A stretch of DNA of 64,000 nt, taken from positions 1 to 64,000 of the forward strand of contig CAILLO010000028.1 of NCBI GenBank assembly GCA_903835065.1, read 5' to 3'. The stretch is from an uncultured Eubacteriales bacterium (GTDB taxonomy: Bacteria; Bacillota; Clostridia; Saccharofermentanales; UBA5734). This document shows, in pieces, positions 43,245 through 52,327 of this stretch. How positions within the stretch are numbered: position 1 is the stretch's first letter; every line of letters starts with the position of its first letter. The notes under the pieces were generated by a model. The model had not been told where the DNA came from, did not search any database, and worked only from the letters and a program-made list of their open reading frames with translations. The position numbers and the translations under genes are program-made.

Positions 43245-44446
43245 TCGGCCTTCGTCTCTCCCTCGTCGTTCGAATCCGGCACGGGGGCTTCGATTGCGGC
43301 GGCGTCCGCTTCTTCGGCCTCGGCGGGCTCACCGGTCGGCGCGAGTTCGTCGGCGGCCTGCTCGGCGGCGGCGGTGAAGCGGGCCATCAGCTCCGCTTCC
43401 AGGGCTTCGCGGAACTGGGATTCGCTGCGGATGTCGATCCTCCAGCCGGTCAGGCGGGCGGCGAGCCGGGCGTTCTGGCCCTCGCGGCCGATCGCGAGCG
43501 AGAGCTGGTGGTCGGGGACCACGACGCGCGCCGTGCGCTCGTCCTCATTGACCTCCGCGCGGATCACCTTCGCGGGGTTGAGGCTGTTGGAGATGAACTG
43601 GATCACGTCCGGGCTCCACTGGATGATGTCGATCTTCTCGCCCATCAGTTCGTCCATGACGGCCTGCACGCGCAGTCCGCGCTGTCCGACGCAGCTGCCG
43701 ACCGGGTCGATGTTCTCGTCGCGCGAGGCGACGGCCATCTTGGTGCGGGAGCCGGCTTCGCGGGAGATCGCGACGATTTCGACGATCCCGGAGGCGATCT
43801 CGGGGACTTCCTTCTCGAACAGCTTGCGGACGAGGTTCGGGTGGCTGCGCGAGACGTAGACGATCGGGCGGCCCTTCTTTTCGTCGACTTTGAGGATGAA
43901 GAACTTCATCCGCTGGTTGAAGTTGTACCCGTCGGTGCGGACCTGCTCGTTCAGCGGCAGGACGGCCTCGGCGCGGCCGATGTCGACCACGACCTCGCGG
44001 CGGTCCTTGCGCTGCACTACGCCGACGGCGATATCGCCGACGCGGCTGCTGAACTCGTTCTGGATCCGCTCGCGCTCGGCGCTGCAGAGCTTCTGGTTGA
44101 TCACGTTCTTCGCGGTCTGGGCGGCGAGGCGGCCGAAGTCCTGCGGCGAGAGCTGGTATTCCATCTGGTCGCCGAGCTCGAAGTCCTCGGACAGGGCCTT
44201 GGCCTCCTCGATCGAGATCTCGGCGTTCGGGTCCTCGACGGCCTCGACGACCGTCTTCAGGAGGAACACGCGCATCTCGCCGGTCTCCCGGTCGACTTCC
44301 GCCTTGATGTTGTCGACGGTCTTGGCGTCGAATTCGCGCTTGTACGCTGCGACCAGCGCTTCCTCGATCGCCTGGAAGAGAACCTCCCCGTCGATTCCGC
44401 GTTCCTTCTCCAACATCTTGAGGGCCGCGATCAGTTCCGAGTTCAT
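43241..44446 (-). CDS. nusA: transcription termination/antitermination factor NusA
   Basis: 401 residues: an RNA-polymerase-binding N-terminal domain (ALKMLEKERGIDGEVLFQAI), an S1 domain (VGVVQRKDRREVVVDIGRAE), and KH1/KH2 domains (DPVGSCVGQRGLRVQAVMDEL; GREGQNARLAARLTGWRIDI). An acidic tail of about 40 residues ends the protein, as in many high-GC species. The ATG at 44444-44446 lies 11 nt from AAGGAGG; a TTG three codons upstream is only 2 nt from it. It sits in the rimP-nusA-ylxR-ylxQ-infB operon. Confidence 0.97.
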   Translation of the reverse strand: MNSELIAALKMLEKERGIDGEVLFQAIEEALVAAYKREFDAKTVDNIKAEVDRETGEMRVFLLKTVVEAVEDPNAEISIEEAKALSEDFELGDQMEYQLSPQDFGRLAAQTAKNVINQKLCSAERERIQNEFSSRVGDIAVGVVQRKDRREVVVDIGRAEAVLPLNEQVRTDGYNFNQRMKFFILKVDEKKGRPIVYVSRSHPNLVRKLFEKEVPEIASGIVEIVAISREAGSRTKMAVASRDENIDPVGSCVGQRGLRVQAVMDELMGEKIDIIQWSPDVIQFISNSLNPAKVIRAEVNEDERTARVVVPDHQLSLAIGREGQNARLAARLTGWRIDIRSESQFREALEAELMARFTAAAEQAADELAPTGEPAEAEEADAAAIEAPVPDSNDEGETKAE

Positions 44447-44476
44447 CTTATCCAATTCCTCCTTGTAATCCTTGTT

Positions 44477-44947
44477 TCACTTGAACCGGACGGCCCTGTG
44501 GATCTTCGAGATCTCCGCGACGGCCAGTTCGCACGTCGCGCCTTTGGCGTCCTCGATCCACACTTTGCCATCCCGGCAATCCTTCATCACGCCGTCGATC
44601 TTCTTCTTCCCGTCCTTCGCCTGGAAGAGCGAGGCCTCGACCTCGGTCCCGAGGTTCCGGAGAAAGTCGCGCTCCGTCTTGAACGGGCGCTCGAGTCCGG
44701 GCGACGACACCTCGAGGTTGTAGCGACCGGGAATCGTCAGCTTCTGGTCGAGGAGCGGGTCGATCGCCTTGCTCACGAGCTGGCAGTCCTCGATCCCGAC
44801 GCCGCCGGCCTTGTCGATGTAGAAGCGCAGGAACCACTCGGGCCCTTCCTTTTTGTATTCGACTTCGACCAGTTCCAACCCGAGCCCTTCCACGACCGGA
44901 AGAACCAGTTCCTGGGCGTCCTGTGCGATCTTCGAGCCACCGCTCAC
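44477..44947 (-). CDS. rimP: ribosome maturation factor RimP
   Basis: 156 residues with a KH-like N-terminal domain (VVEGLGLELVEVEYKKEGPEW, here in part) and the RimP motif RYNLEVSSPGLERPFKTERD leading to the Sm-like C-terminal domain. RimP is needed for 30S maturation. The GTG at 44945-44947 lies 8 nt after GGAGGAGG, which overlaps an upstream in-frame TTG; I therefore prefer the GTG. It is the first gene of the nusA-infB operon. Confidence 0.95.
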   Translation of the reverse strand: MSGGSKIAQDAQELVLPVVEGLGLELVEVEYKKEGPEWFLRFYIDKAGGVGIEDCQLVSKAIDPLLDQKLTIPGRYNLEVSSPGLERPFKTERDFLRNLGTEVEASLFQAKDGKKKIDGVMKDCRDGKVWIEDAKGATCELAVAEISKIHRAVRFK

Positions 44948-44963
44948 GGAGCTTTCCTCCTCC

Positions 44964-44991
44964 AACAAAAAGAGTGGGTTGAGCCCACTCT
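44964..44991 (-). terminator. leader hairpin with T-run before rimP (possible attenuator)
   Basis: Minus strand: a perfect 8-bp stem AGAGTGGG/CCCACTCT with a 5-nt loop, directly followed by TTTTTG and then the rimP Shine-Dalgarno. It has the form of an intrinsic terminator placed inside the leader of the operon, between the promoter and the first gene. Confidence 0.75.
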
Positions 44992-45018
44992 TCCGCAGTC
45001 GAGTCCTGATGCACGGTG

Positions 45019-45048
45019 ATTATAGCATTGAAGAGCCGCGCCGCGCAA
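45019..45048 (-). promoter_or_regulatory. promoter of the rimP-nusA-infB operon
   Basis: Minus strand: TTGCGC (45043-45048), an 18-nt spacer, then a perfect TATAAT (45019-45024). Confidence 0.75.
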
Positions 45049-45073
45049 GTTCCACGGATTTTCGCGGAGGGGG

Positions 45074-45101
45074 TTGACGCCGGAATAGAAAGTGCTATAT
45101 T
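45074..45101 (+). promoter_or_regulatory. promoter of the padR operon
   Basis: TTGACG (45074-45079), a 16-nt spacer, then TATATT (45096-45101). It is divergent from the rimP promoter. Confidence 0.7.
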
Positions 45102-45108
45102 GGCAGTA

Positions 45109-45157
45109 GTGAACGATGTGCACTAGTTCTTCCGGAGCAGTACCTTGCATCGTTCAC
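45109..45157 (+). repeat. 10-bp inverted repeat in the padR leader
   Basis: GTGAACGATG (45109-45118) and its exact reverse complement CATCGTTCAC (45148-45157) are separated by 29 nt. They lie between the -10 and the padR start, so they could be a paired operator for PadR or a leader hairpin. An additional TAGTG/CACTA pair lies inside the first arm. Confidence 0.65.
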
Positions 45158-45185
45158 CGAACGGATCCAAGAAAGGGGCGATGCA

Positions 45186-45509
45186 ATGAACATCCAGTTC
45201 AAGAAGGGCGTGCTCGAGCTCTGCGTCCTGTCGATGCTGCTGAAGGCGGACCGATACGGATACGACCTCTCCAGCAGCCTCACGGAGATCATCTCGATCT
45301 CCGACGGCACGATCTACCCGATCCTCCGCCGGCTGCGGACCGACGGGTACGTCACGACCTACCTCCAGGAGTCCTCCGGGGGTCCGCCCCGCAAGTACTA
45401 CCAGCTCACCGACACCGGACGCAGCGAACAGAATTCCCTGGAACAGGAATGGAGCCATTTCGTCGGCAAGGTCCAGTCGATCGTCGCGGGAGGACAGGAA
45501 GATGAATAA
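45186..45509 (+). CDS. PadR-family transcriptional regulator
   Basis: 107 residues. The winged-helix PadR pattern is clear: KGVLELCVLSMLLKADRYGY, SDGTIYPILRRLRTDGYV and RKYYQLTDTGR, with a short C-terminal dimer helix (subfamily with about 110 residues). These proteins repress their own operons and respond to small molecules or envelope stress. It is the first of three co-transcribed genes; the last 8 nt overlap the DUF1700 gene. A 10-bp inverted repeat upstream is a candidate operator. Confidence 0.93.
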   Translation: MNIQFKKGVLELCVLSMLLKADRYGYDLSSSLTEIISISDGTIYPILRRLRTDGYVTTYLQESSGGPPRKYYQLTDTGRSEQNSLEQEWSHFVGKVQSIVAGGQEDE

Positions 45510-46101
45510 GGGTGAATTCATGGAGGCCATGCGGACGAATCTCTCCGCCTACGGCAAGTCGCCCCAGGAGGTCTCGGACATCCTCGCCGACTTCGAGGAG
45601 CACATCGCGACCGGCGTCGCCGGCGGGCGCGCCGAGGAGGAGATCGTGACCGGTCTCGGCGATCCGGCCGCCCTCGCCGCCCAGTACGCGGACGGTGCCG
45701 AGCCCCTGAAGCCTGCGCAGCCTGCGCAGCCGAAGCCGGCCCCCGTGACCGCGGGCGGCGTCGGGCGAGCGGTCTTCGCCGTGATCGCCCTGATTTTCTT
45801 CGACCTGATCCTCGGCATTCCGATCCTCGCGACCCTGTTCTCGGTCCTCGTCGCCTTCTGGGCCGTCGCCCTGTCCCTCGGCGTCGCCGGCCTGTCCTTG
45901 GCTGTCCTGTCCTTCTTCCTTCCCTCGGTCCTGCCCTTCTCGCTCCCGGGTCTCTTCCTCGTCCTCATCGGCATTTCCCTGCTCGCGCTGACCGTGCTCG
46001 CCTGCATCGGGATGGCCTATCTCACGAAGTACTTCTTCCTCGGCGTGAAGGCCTTCTTCGTGGCCCACGCGAAGATCGTCAAAGGAGGTTCCCGCTCATG
46101 A
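45502..46101 (+). CDS. DUF1700/HAAS-domain membrane protein
   Basis: 199 residues. The N-terminal HAAS-type domain (MNKGEFMEAMRTNLSAYG, then ILADFEEHIATGVAGGRAEE and GLGDPAALAAQY) is followed by a Pro/Ala linker and about four hydrophobic segments. Such proteins are almost always encoded after a PadR regulator and before a DUF4097 protein, as here, and are thought to sense the membrane state. GGAGG is 8 nt before the ATG. The role in this organism is not known. Confidence 0.9.
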   Translation: MNKGEFMEAMRTNLSAYGKSPQEVSDILADFEEHIATGVAGGRAEEEIVTGLGDPAALAAQYADGAEPLKPAQPAQPKPAPVTAGGVGRAVFAVIALIFFDLILGIPILATLFSVLVAFWAVALSLGVAGLSLAVLSFFLPSVLPFSLPGLFLVLIGISLLALTVLACIGMAYLTKYFFLGVKAFFVAHAKIVKGGSRS

Positions 46102-46997
46102 ACGGAATGCGCTCCCGTCTCGGCAAGTCGACCCTCGCCGTCGTCGTCATCGTCTGCGCCGTGGTCTTCCTGGTCTTCGGCCTCGTCGGATCCGTCGGCC
46201 TCGTGTTCACGAACGGGATCCAGAAGCTCGTCGGTGCGGACTGGTCCGCGTTCCGGATCGGCGTCGGCAAGGACTACACGGTCGACGACGCTCTCTCGCA
46301 CTCGCTCGACGGCGTCGAGAAGATCGTCATCTCCTCCGTGTCGACCGATCCGCAGATCCGATCCGGCGGCACCGAACTCGTCTCGTCCTTGACCGGGACC
46401 TGCCGCTCCTTCACCGACCCCGTGAAGCTCAAGGTCGAGAAATCCGGCAGCACCCTCTCCGTCTCGATCCATTACCCCGTCGGACTGGGGATCACGTCGG
46501 AGAATCTCGTCTACGCCATCACGATTCCCGCCACGTACGCGGGTGCCTTGGAGATCGACAGCATCTCCGCGGCCGCCAGGGTCGAGGACCCCGCGTTCCA
46601 CCTGGGTTCCTTCCGGGCCTCGACGGTGTCCGGCGACATCACGGTCTCGGGGATCTCCGCGACGACGTACGACCTGAACACGACGTCCGGGACCATCGAA
46701 GTCCACGACGCGACGGGCGCCGTGAAGGCCAACAGCGTATCCGGCGACCTGAAGGCCTGGATGACCGGCTCGGGCGACTTCACCGGCGACTCCGTGTCCG
46801 GAACGGCGACGCTCACGCTGGCCTCCGTCGCGGACTTCGACGTCTCCTTCCACACCGTCTCCGGCAGCCTGCGCTGCGATTTCGCCGTCGTCCTGGACAA
46901 GGACACCCGCACGGACATGTCCGGCAAGGTCGGCGCGGGCGGACCGTCCTACAAAGTGAACACCGTTTCCGGCGATTTCCGGATCCAGCAGGGCTGA
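46098..46997 (+). CDS. DUF4097-family surface beta-repeat protein
   Basis: 299 residues: one N-terminal membrane anchor (about residues 12-38), then an extracytoplasmic beta-helix region with repeats of the type TVSGDITVSG, TTSGTIEVHD, NSVSGDLKA, DSVSGTATL, TVSGSLRC and TVSGDFRI. This matches DUF4097/LiaG-like proteins tied to envelope-stress operons. The ATG overlaps the stop of the DUF1700 gene (ATGA). Confidence 0.88.
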   Translation: MNGMRSRLGKSTLAVVVIVCAVVFLVFGLVGSVGLVFTNGIQKLVGADWSAFRIGVGKDYTVDDALSHSLDGVEKIVISSVSTDPQIRSGGTELVSSLTGTCRSFTDPVKLKVEKSGSTLSVSIHYPVGLGITSENLVYAITIPATYAGALEIDSISAAARVEDPAFHLGSFRASTVSGDITVSGISATTYDLNTTSGTIEVHDATGAVKANSVSGDLKAWMTGSGDFTGDSVSGTATLTLASVADFDVSFHTVSGSLRCDFAVVLDKDTRTDMSGKVGAGGPSYKVNTVSGDFRIQQG

Positions 46998-47021
46998 TCC
47001 GTTTCCCTCCCCTTACCGCCC

Positions 47022-47047
47022 GAGGCGCCTCCGAAAGGGGGCACCTC
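47022..47047 (+). terminator. weak terminator-like hairpin after the padR operon
   Basis: GAGGCGCCTCC, a GAAA loop, then GGGGGCACCTC form an 11-pair stem with one mismatch, but only CTTC follows, so a T-run is lacking. Confidence 0.4.
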
Positions 47048-47096
47048 TTCGCGTCCTGCGCCCTCCGCCGTAACGCTCCCGCCCGGCGTCGAGGAG

Positions 47097-47102
47097 TATA
47101 AT
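47097..47102 (+). promoter_or_regulatory. -10 element upstream of the SPFH gene
   Basis: A perfect TATAAT in GC-rich DNA, 51 nt before the gene start. No TTGACA-like box is found 16-18 nt upstream. Confidence 0.45.
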
Positions 47103-47153
47103 GGGCGGTGGAGCGGGCATCCGGGCCCGTGCACATCACAAGGAGGCATCCGA

Positions 47154-48104
47154 ATGGGTGACATCAATCTCGGTTCGATCCTCACGCTGGCGGTCTGCAT
47201 CGAGGCGATCTGGTGGATCGTCTGGATCGGGCTCGCCGTCTCCCGCAAGATCTACGCGAACGCCGTCTTCCTGCTCGTCACCGGCGTGATCTGGGCCGGC
47301 ATCGACCTCTACGCGCTGCTGACACTCGGCTCCGCGGCCTCGGTCGTCATCGCCGTCGCGATGGTCGTCGTGCCGTTCCTGCTGCTGCCCGGGATGGTCA
47401 CGATCATCACCGAGTACCAGCGCGGCGTGCTGTTCCGCTTCGGCAAGCTCGTCAGCGAACTGCAGCCCGGCCTCAACATCATCTTCCCCTTCGGCATCGA
47501 CCGCGTGGTCAAGATCGACCTGCGCACGTTCACGATCGACGTCTCCAAGCAGGAAGTGATCACCAAGGACAACATCCCCGTCAACGTCGACGCGGTCGTC
47601 TACTTCAACGTCTTCTCCTCGACGCTCGCCGTCACCAAGGTCGCGAACTACACGCTCAGCACGACGCTGCTCGGTCAGACGACGCTGCGCTCGATCCTGG
47701 GCCAGCACGACCTCGACGAGATCCTGCAGAAGCGCACGGAACTGAACAAGCTGCTCACCGACCTGCTCGACCGCGACACCGACCCGTGGGGCATCAAGGT
47801 CAGCACCGTCGAGATCAAGAGCATCGAGATCCCCGACTCGATGAAGCGGGCCATGGCCAAGCAGGCCGAGGCCGAGCGCGAGCGCCGCGCGAAGGTCATC
47901 GCCGCCGACGGCGAGTTCCAGGCCTCCCAGCGCCTGGCCGACGCCGCCGCCGTGATCGCGACGCAGCCCGCCTCCCTGCAGCTCCGCTACCTGCAGACGC
48001 TGAGCGAGATCGCCGTCGAGAAGAACTCGACGATCCTCTTCCCGCTGCCGATCGACCTGATCAGCATGTTCCTGAACAAGGGCAAGGACGAGGGCGGCAA
48101 GTAG
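47154..48104 (+). CDS. SPFH/stomatin-family (slipin) membrane protein
   Basis: 316 residues. Two or three hydrophobic segments occupy about residues 10-85, then the SPFH domain begins with EYQRGVLFRFGKLVSELQPG and includes PFGIDRVVKIDLRTFTIDVS and TKDNIPVNVDAVVYFNVF. A helical region rich in Ala and Glu (KQAEAERERRAKVIAADGE) follows. Slipins organise membrane microdomains, often with an NfeD protein; none is encoded here. The N-terminal double or triple membrane region is longer than in most slipins. AAGGAGG is 7 nt before the ATG. Monocistronic, ended by a strong terminator. Confidence 0.9.
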   Translation: MGDINLGSILTLAVCIEAIWWIVWIGLAVSRKIYANAVFLLVTGVIWAGIDLYALLTLGSAASVVIAVAMVVVPFLLLPGMVTIITEYQRGVLFRFGKLVSELQPGLNIIFPFGIDRVVKIDLRTFTIDVSKQEVITKDNIPVNVDAVVYFNVFSSTLAVTKVANYTLSTTLLGQTTLRSILGQHDLDEILQKRTELNKLLTDLLDRDTDPWGIKVSTVEIKSIEIPDSMKRAMAKQAEAERERRAKVIAADGEFQASQRLADAAAVIATQPASLQLRYLQTLSEIAVEKNSTILFPLPIDLISMFLNKGKDEGGK

Positions 48105-48134
48105 AAGCCGAGCGGCTCGCGACCCACAGAAAAG

Positions 48135-48164
48135 ACGCCGTCGGGATTCCCGGCGGCGTTTTTT
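48135..48164 (+). terminator. rho-independent terminator after the SPFH gene
   Basis: ACGCCGtCGGG, loop ATT, CCCGgCGGCGT, then TTTTTT. Confidence 0.92.
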
Positions 48165-48185
48165 CCATGCCGACGGGACCTGCGG

Positions 48186-49178
48186 CTACGTGCCGTCGCC
48201 CGGGAAGCGGATGCCGGCCTTGAGCCGGGCGGTCTCGAGCGTGCCGAGGACGTCGAGCGACGTCTGCAGCTGCCGGTCGAAGGCGCGCGGGTCGCCGGTC
48301 GCGACGAGGTCGCGAATGGCCCGCATCTCGTAGACGTACCGGTCCGGGTCGGGCTGCTCGTCGAAGGTCTCGTCCGAGGAACGCGTCACGACCCGCACGG
48401 AGGGGATCGCGTGGGGCGCTTCGGGAATCCGGAGGTGCCCCTCCTCCCCTTCGATCTGGACGAAGTTGTCGCCCCAGGTGTCCTTGGCGCCGGCGCAGCT
48501 GCAGACGAAGCCGTCGTAGCGGAGCAGCAGGACGCCGGACGTGTCGACGCCGCTCGCGTGCCGATTGGGCAGGTATTCGGCGTCGAGGGGCGGCCCGAAC
48601 AGGGCGATGCAGAAATAGGCGTCGTAGAAGGTGATGTCCTGCAGGCAGCCGCCCGCATGCGCGAGGCTGAAGACGTTGGGCGTCTCCCCCGCGATCAGGA
48701 GGCCGTATCGGCTGGAAAGCTGGCTGAAGTTCGCCAGCACGAGCTTCACGCGGCCGAGCCGCGGCAGCTGGGCGCGCACCACGTCGAAATTCGGCTGGTA
48801 CTCCGTCGTCACGGCGTCGATCAGGTACAGTCCCTTCTCCTTCGCCAGACGGACGAGCGCCTCGGCCTCCGAGCGGCGCGGCGTCATGGGCTTTTCGCAG
48901 ATCACGTGCTTCCCGTGCTCGAGGGCCATCCGGGCGTGCTCGAAGTGCAGGTCGTTCGGGGACGCGACGTAGACGAAGTCCACGTCGAGGTCGTCGAGCA
49001 GGCCCTCGGGCCTCGCGTGGACCGTCGCGACGCCGAATTCGTCCGCAAGGGCGCGTCCCGTCGCTTCCGCGCGGGAGCAGACCGCCGTGCAGCGGACGCC
49101 CTCGGTGGCGGAGATGGCCCGGAGCATCCAGTGGACGATGGGGCCGGTGCCGATCGTGCCGATGCGCAGTTCGCTCAT
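48186..49178 (-). CDS. Gfo/Idh/MocA-family NAD(P)-dependent oxidoreductase
   Basis: 330 residues. The Rossmann fold is at the start (RIGTIGTGPIVHWMLRAI), the sugar-dehydrogenase motif CEKPMTP carries the conserved Lys-Pro, and YVASPNDLHFEHARMALEHG is typical. The C-terminal domain has GGCLQDITFYDAYF, where most members have GGxLxDxGxH, so the usual catalytic His is replaced. It probably oxidises or reduces a sugar or inositol derivative; the substrate is not readable. No strong Shine-Dalgarno is near the ATG (GGAG is 12 nt away). It follows the BKACE operon on the same strand. Confidence 0.87.
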   Translation of the reverse strand: MSELRIGTIGTGPIVHWMLRAISATEGVRCTAVCSRAEATGRALADEFGVATVHARPEGLLDDLDVDFVYVASPNDLHFEHARMALEHGKHVICEKPMTPRRSEAEALVRLAKEKGLYLIDAVTTEYQPNFDVVRAQLPRLGRVKLVLANFSQLSSRYGLLIAGETPNVFSLAHAGGCLQDITFYDAYFCIALFGPPLDAEYLPNRHASGVDTSGVLLLRYDGFVCSCAGAKDTWGDNFVQIEGEEGHLRIPEAPHAIPSVRVVTRSSDETFDEQPDPDRYVYEMRAIRDLVATGDPRAFDRQLQTSLDVLGTLETARLKAGIRFPGDGT

Positions 49179-49261
49179 GAGGGCATCATACTCCAAAACG
49201 GGACCGGAGGGTGCCCTCGATGTGACGCCCTACGATTCCGTTCCGAGCCGTACGTCGCGGA

Positions 49262-50101
49262 CTAGCGAGCCCGCAGCCCCAGGATTTCGCGCGCCTCGTC
49301 CGGCGTCGCGACTTCCTTGTTGAATTCCTTCACGATGCGCTTGGAGCGTTCGACGAACTCGACGTTGGACTTCGCGAGCACGCCCTTGGCGTAGTAGACA
49401 TTGTCCTCCATGCCGACGCGGATGTGGCCGCCGAGGGCGAGCGCCGCGTAGAGGATCGGAAGGTGGCCGCTGCCGATGCCGAACGCACCCCAGGTGGAGC
49501 CGGCCGGGATCAGGCTCTTCAGGAAAACGAGGTTCTCGACGGTCGCCGCCATGCCGCCCGCCGCGCCCAGCACGAACTGGAAGTGCAGCGGCGCCGTGAG
49601 GACGCCCTTCTTCAGGTAATACAGGGCGTTGTAGACCATGCCGGCGTCGAAGATCTCGATCTCCGGCTTGACGCCGACTTCGAGCATGGCGGGCCCCAGC
49701 TTCTCGAGGAAACGCGGGTGGTTCTCGAAGACGCTGTTGTGCAGCCAGTTCATCGAGCCGCAGTCATAGGAGGCCATCTCCGGCTTCAGCTCCCGGAAGG
49801 GCTTCATGCGCAGGTCGTCGTCGAAGCCCAGACCGCCGGACGTCGTCGTGTTGAGCACGATCGTGCAGTCCGTGGCGCGGATGTAGCCGAGCGTCTCCTT
49901 GAACTTCTCGTAGCTCATGGAGGCCTTGCCCTCGTCGTCGCGGACGTGGATGTGGGCGACGGACGCGCCGGCCTTCCAGCAGGCGTAGACCTCGTCGGCG
50001 ATCTCTCGGGGCGTCAGGGGCACGGCCGGGTTTTCGTTCTTGGACGGCCAGGCGCCGGTCGTGGCGACGGTCAGGATGACCTTGTTGGACAGTTCCGCCA
50101 T
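49262..50101 (-). CDS. beta-keto acid cleavage enzyme (BKACE; KCE-like)
   Basis: 279 residues, a zinc TIM barrel. The metal motif HIHVRDDEGKASM (HxH), NTTTSGG, and the Glu in GGHIRVGMEDNVYY are family hallmarks. BKACEs condense a beta-keto acid with acetyl-CoA and release acetoacetate plus a new acyl-CoA; the founding member KCE acts on 3-keto-5-aminohexanoate in lysine fermentation. Substrate residues cannot be read with confidence, and the lysine mutase genes are absent. AAAGGAAG is 8 nt before the ATG. It is the last gene of the operon that begins at the CoA-transferase. Confidence 0.92.
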   Translation of the reverse strand: MAELSNKVILTVATTGAWPSKNENPAVPLTPREIADEVYACWKAGASVAHIHVRDDEGKASMSYEKFKETLGYIRATDCTIVLNTTTSGGLGFDDDLRMKPFRELKPEMASYDCGSMNWLHNSVFENHPRFLEKLGPAMLEVGVKPEIEIFDAGMVYNALYYLKKGVLTAPLHFQFVLGAAGGMAATVENLVFLKSLIPAGSTWGAFGIGSGHLPILYAALALGGHIRVGMEDNVYYAKGVLAKSNVEFVERSKRIVKEFNKEVATPDEAREILGLRAR

Positions 50102-50136
50102 GGTTCTCGCTTCCTTTCTCCCTCGGGGGTTCCCGA

Positions 50137-51318
50137 CTAGATCTTCTCGAAGACGACCGCCGTGCCCATGCCGCCGCCGATGCACAGCGTGGCGAGGCCG
50201 CGGTGCGCTCCGAGGCGCTGCATTCCATAGAGGAGGGTCGTCGCGATGCGGGCGCCGGACGCGCCGATGGGGTGGCCCAGGGCGATCGCGCCGCCGGAGA
50301 CGTTGGTCTTCGCGGGGTCGAGTCCGAGCTCCTGCGCCACGGCCAGCGACTGGACGGCGAAGGCTTCGTTGGCCTCGACGAGGTCGAGGTCCGCGACGGT
50401 CAGGCCGGCCTGCGCGAGCGCCTTCCGGGTCGCGGGGATGGGCCCCAGGCCCATGACCTTCGGGTCGACGCCGGCGGAGCCCAGCCCGAGGATGCGGGCC
50501 ATCGGCTTGACGCCCAGGCGGTCCGCCGCCTCGCGGGACATGAGCACGAGCATGGCGGCGCCGTCGTTGATGCCGGACGCGTTGCCGGCCGTGACCGTGC
50601 CGTCCTTCTGGAAGGCGGGACGGAGCTTGGCGAGCGTCTCGGGCGTCGTACCCGCGCGCGGGAACTCGTCGACCGAGAACAGGACGGGGTCGCCCTTCCG
50701 CTGGGGAATCGGGACCGGGACGATCTCGGCGGCGAACCGGCCGTCCGCGAGGGCGGCCTCGGCGCGCTGCTGGCTCTGCGCCGCGAAGGCGTCCTGCGCC
50801 TCGCGTCCGATGCCCTTCTCCGCGGCGATGTTCTCCGCCGTGACGCCCATGTGGACGTCGTTGAACGCGTCCCACAGGCCGTCGGAGATCATGGTGTCGA
50901 CCAGCTGGTCGTGGCCCATCTTGTAGCCGGTGCGCGCCTTCTTCAGGGCGTATGCAGCGTTGCTCATGCTCTCCGCGCCGCCGGCGAGGACCACGTCGGC
51001 CTCCCCGGAGCGGATCATCTGCGCGGCCAGCGAGATCGCTCGCAGGCCGGAGCCGCAGACCATGTTGAGGGTCATCGCCGGGACCTCGACCGGCAGACCG
51101 GCCTTCAGGGCGACCTGGCGGGCCACGTTCTGGCCCTGCCCGGCGTTGAGGACGTTGCCGACGATCACCTCGGAGACGTCGGTCGGGGCGATGCCGGCCC
51201 GCTTCAGGGCCTCCTTCGCGGCGAAGGCGCCGAGTTCCGCGGCGGAGAATCCCGAGAGGGACCCGCCGAAGCTGCCGATCGGGGTACGGACCGCCGAGGC
51301 GACCACTACTTCCGTCAT
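50137..51318 (-). CDS. acetyl-CoA C-acetyltransferase (thiolase)
   Basis: 393 residues. The nucleophilic Cys is in [12 protein letters not shown], the His in [16 protein letters not shown] and the second Cys in [11 protein letters not shown], so the thiolase is intact. [13 protein letters not shown] and [14 protein letters not shown] are also conserved. It would cleave acetoacetyl-CoA to two acetyl-CoA or run in reverse toward butyrate. In this operon it completes the recycling of acetoacetate made by the BKACE. AAGGAG precedes the ATG by about 11 nt. Confidence 0.95.
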   Translation of the reverse strand: MTEVVVASAVRTPIGSFGGSLSGFSAAELGAFAAKEALKRAGIAPTDVSEVIVGNVLNAGQGQNVARQVALKAGLPVEVPAMTLNMVCGSGLRAISLAAQMIRSGEADVVLAGGAESMSNAAYALKKARTGYKMGHDQLVDTMISDGLWDAFNDVHMGVTAENIAAEKGIGREAQDAFAAQSQQRAEAALADGRFAAEIVPVPIPQRKGDPVLFSVDEFPRAGTTPETLAKLRPAFQKDGTVTAGNASGINDGAAMLVLMSREAADRLGVKPMARILGLGSAGVDPKVMGLGPIPATRKALAQAGLTVADLDLVEANEAFAVQSLAVAQELGLDPAKTNVSGGAIALGHPIGASGARIATTLLYGMQRLGAHRGLATLCIGGGMGTAVVFEKI

Positions 51319-51334
51319 GTCGTTACGCTCTCCT

Positions 51335-52300
51335 TCATTCCTGCGGGTTTCCATCTTCGTCGGGTCCGAAGCCGCCGTACTTGTACTTGCGGGTCGGGAC
51401 GGGGTTCATGTCGTCTTCGTCGATCTCCGCGACGCAGCGGGCCATCGAGCCGTCGCCGAGGTACCACCGGAGCGGGAAGCAGAAGAAGCGGAAGCGCTTG
51501 CCGGCGACCTTGTCCAGGTCGCCGCCGAGGTTCTCGACGCCGACGATGCCGTGGCCGAGCATCAGCTTGTGGCAGGGCTCCCAGGTGCCCCAGACGCCGA
51601 TCTTCTCGAGATCGCCGAACTTCGCGTCGTAGGCGGCCTGGCCGTGCAGCCGGATGTACTCGAACTTGTCGAATTCGGCGTAGGCCTCTTCGCCGAACTG
51701 TTCGACGTATTCCTCGGTGATCGGCTTGCCGGAGGCGCCGATCAGGTTCATGCGGGTCATGCCGTTGTTGCCCATGGCGGTGTGCAGGGGGTGGTCCAGG
51801 GCCTGCATGTCCATCGCGACTGCCTTGACCTTGTGCTCGACGAACCAGCGACCGGCCTCGACGCCGGTGCCGCAGGAATAGTGGTAGTACTCCTTGGAGT
51901 CGTCGAACTGGCGGTGCATGCCGGTGCGCAGGCAGACGATCATTCCTTCGAGCTCGCTGGGCTTGATGCCGACCTTCGCGCACGCCGCCTCGAGGTGCTT
52001 CGGGCCGATCAGGCCCCAGCGCTCGACTTCGATCGGCAGGCAGACCGCGTCGCCCGTATAGGCGTCGACGGGCATTTCATGCGTGTAGCGGGCGCGCTTC
52101 CCGTTGAACTCGTTTTCCATGACGTGGCGGGGCGCGTCGCAGTGCGTGCCGGTGTGCATCGTGCAGGTGATCTTCTGCGTCAGCACGCCGCCCTTGGCCA
52201 TCGTGTGCGCATTGTCGATGATGGGCTTGTCGAAGTACGGCCAGCGCGGAATCTCGGCGCTGAAGGGGTGGGTCAGGTCGACGAAGACTTTCTTGCCCAT
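51335..52300 (-). CDS. cyclase-family (kynurenine-formamidase-like) metal hydrolase
   Basis: 321 residues, longer than KynB (about 210). The cyclase-family metal motif HxGTHxDAPxH is intact in [13 protein letters not shown], and [17 protein letters not shown] is the usual N-terminal strand. Known members hydrolyse formyl-kynurenine, isatin or cyclic amides and lactones. The extra ~100 residues (from about 180 to 260) are unlike KynB. Its place in the BKACE operon suggests it opens or deacylates the unknown substrate. AAGGAGG is 10 nt before the ATG. Confidence 0.85.
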   Translation of the reverse strand: MGKKVFVDLTHPFSAEIPRWPYFDKPIIDNAHTMAKGGVLTQKITCTMHTGTHCDAPRHVMENEFNGKRARYTHEMPVDAYTGDAVCLPIEVERWGLIGPKHLEAACAKVGIKPSELEGMIVCLRTGMHRQFDDSKEYYHYSCGTGVEAGRWFVEHKVKAVAMDMQALDHPLHTAMGNNGMTRMNLIGASGKPITEEYVEQFGEEAYAEFDKFEYIRLHGQAAYDAKFGDLEKIGVWGTWEPCHKLMLGHGIVGVENLGGDLDKVAGKRFRFFCFPLRWYLGDGSMARCVAEIDEDDMNPVPTRKYKYGGFGPDEDGNPQE

Positions 52301-52327
52301 GAACTGGAAACCTCCTTGAAGTGTCGG

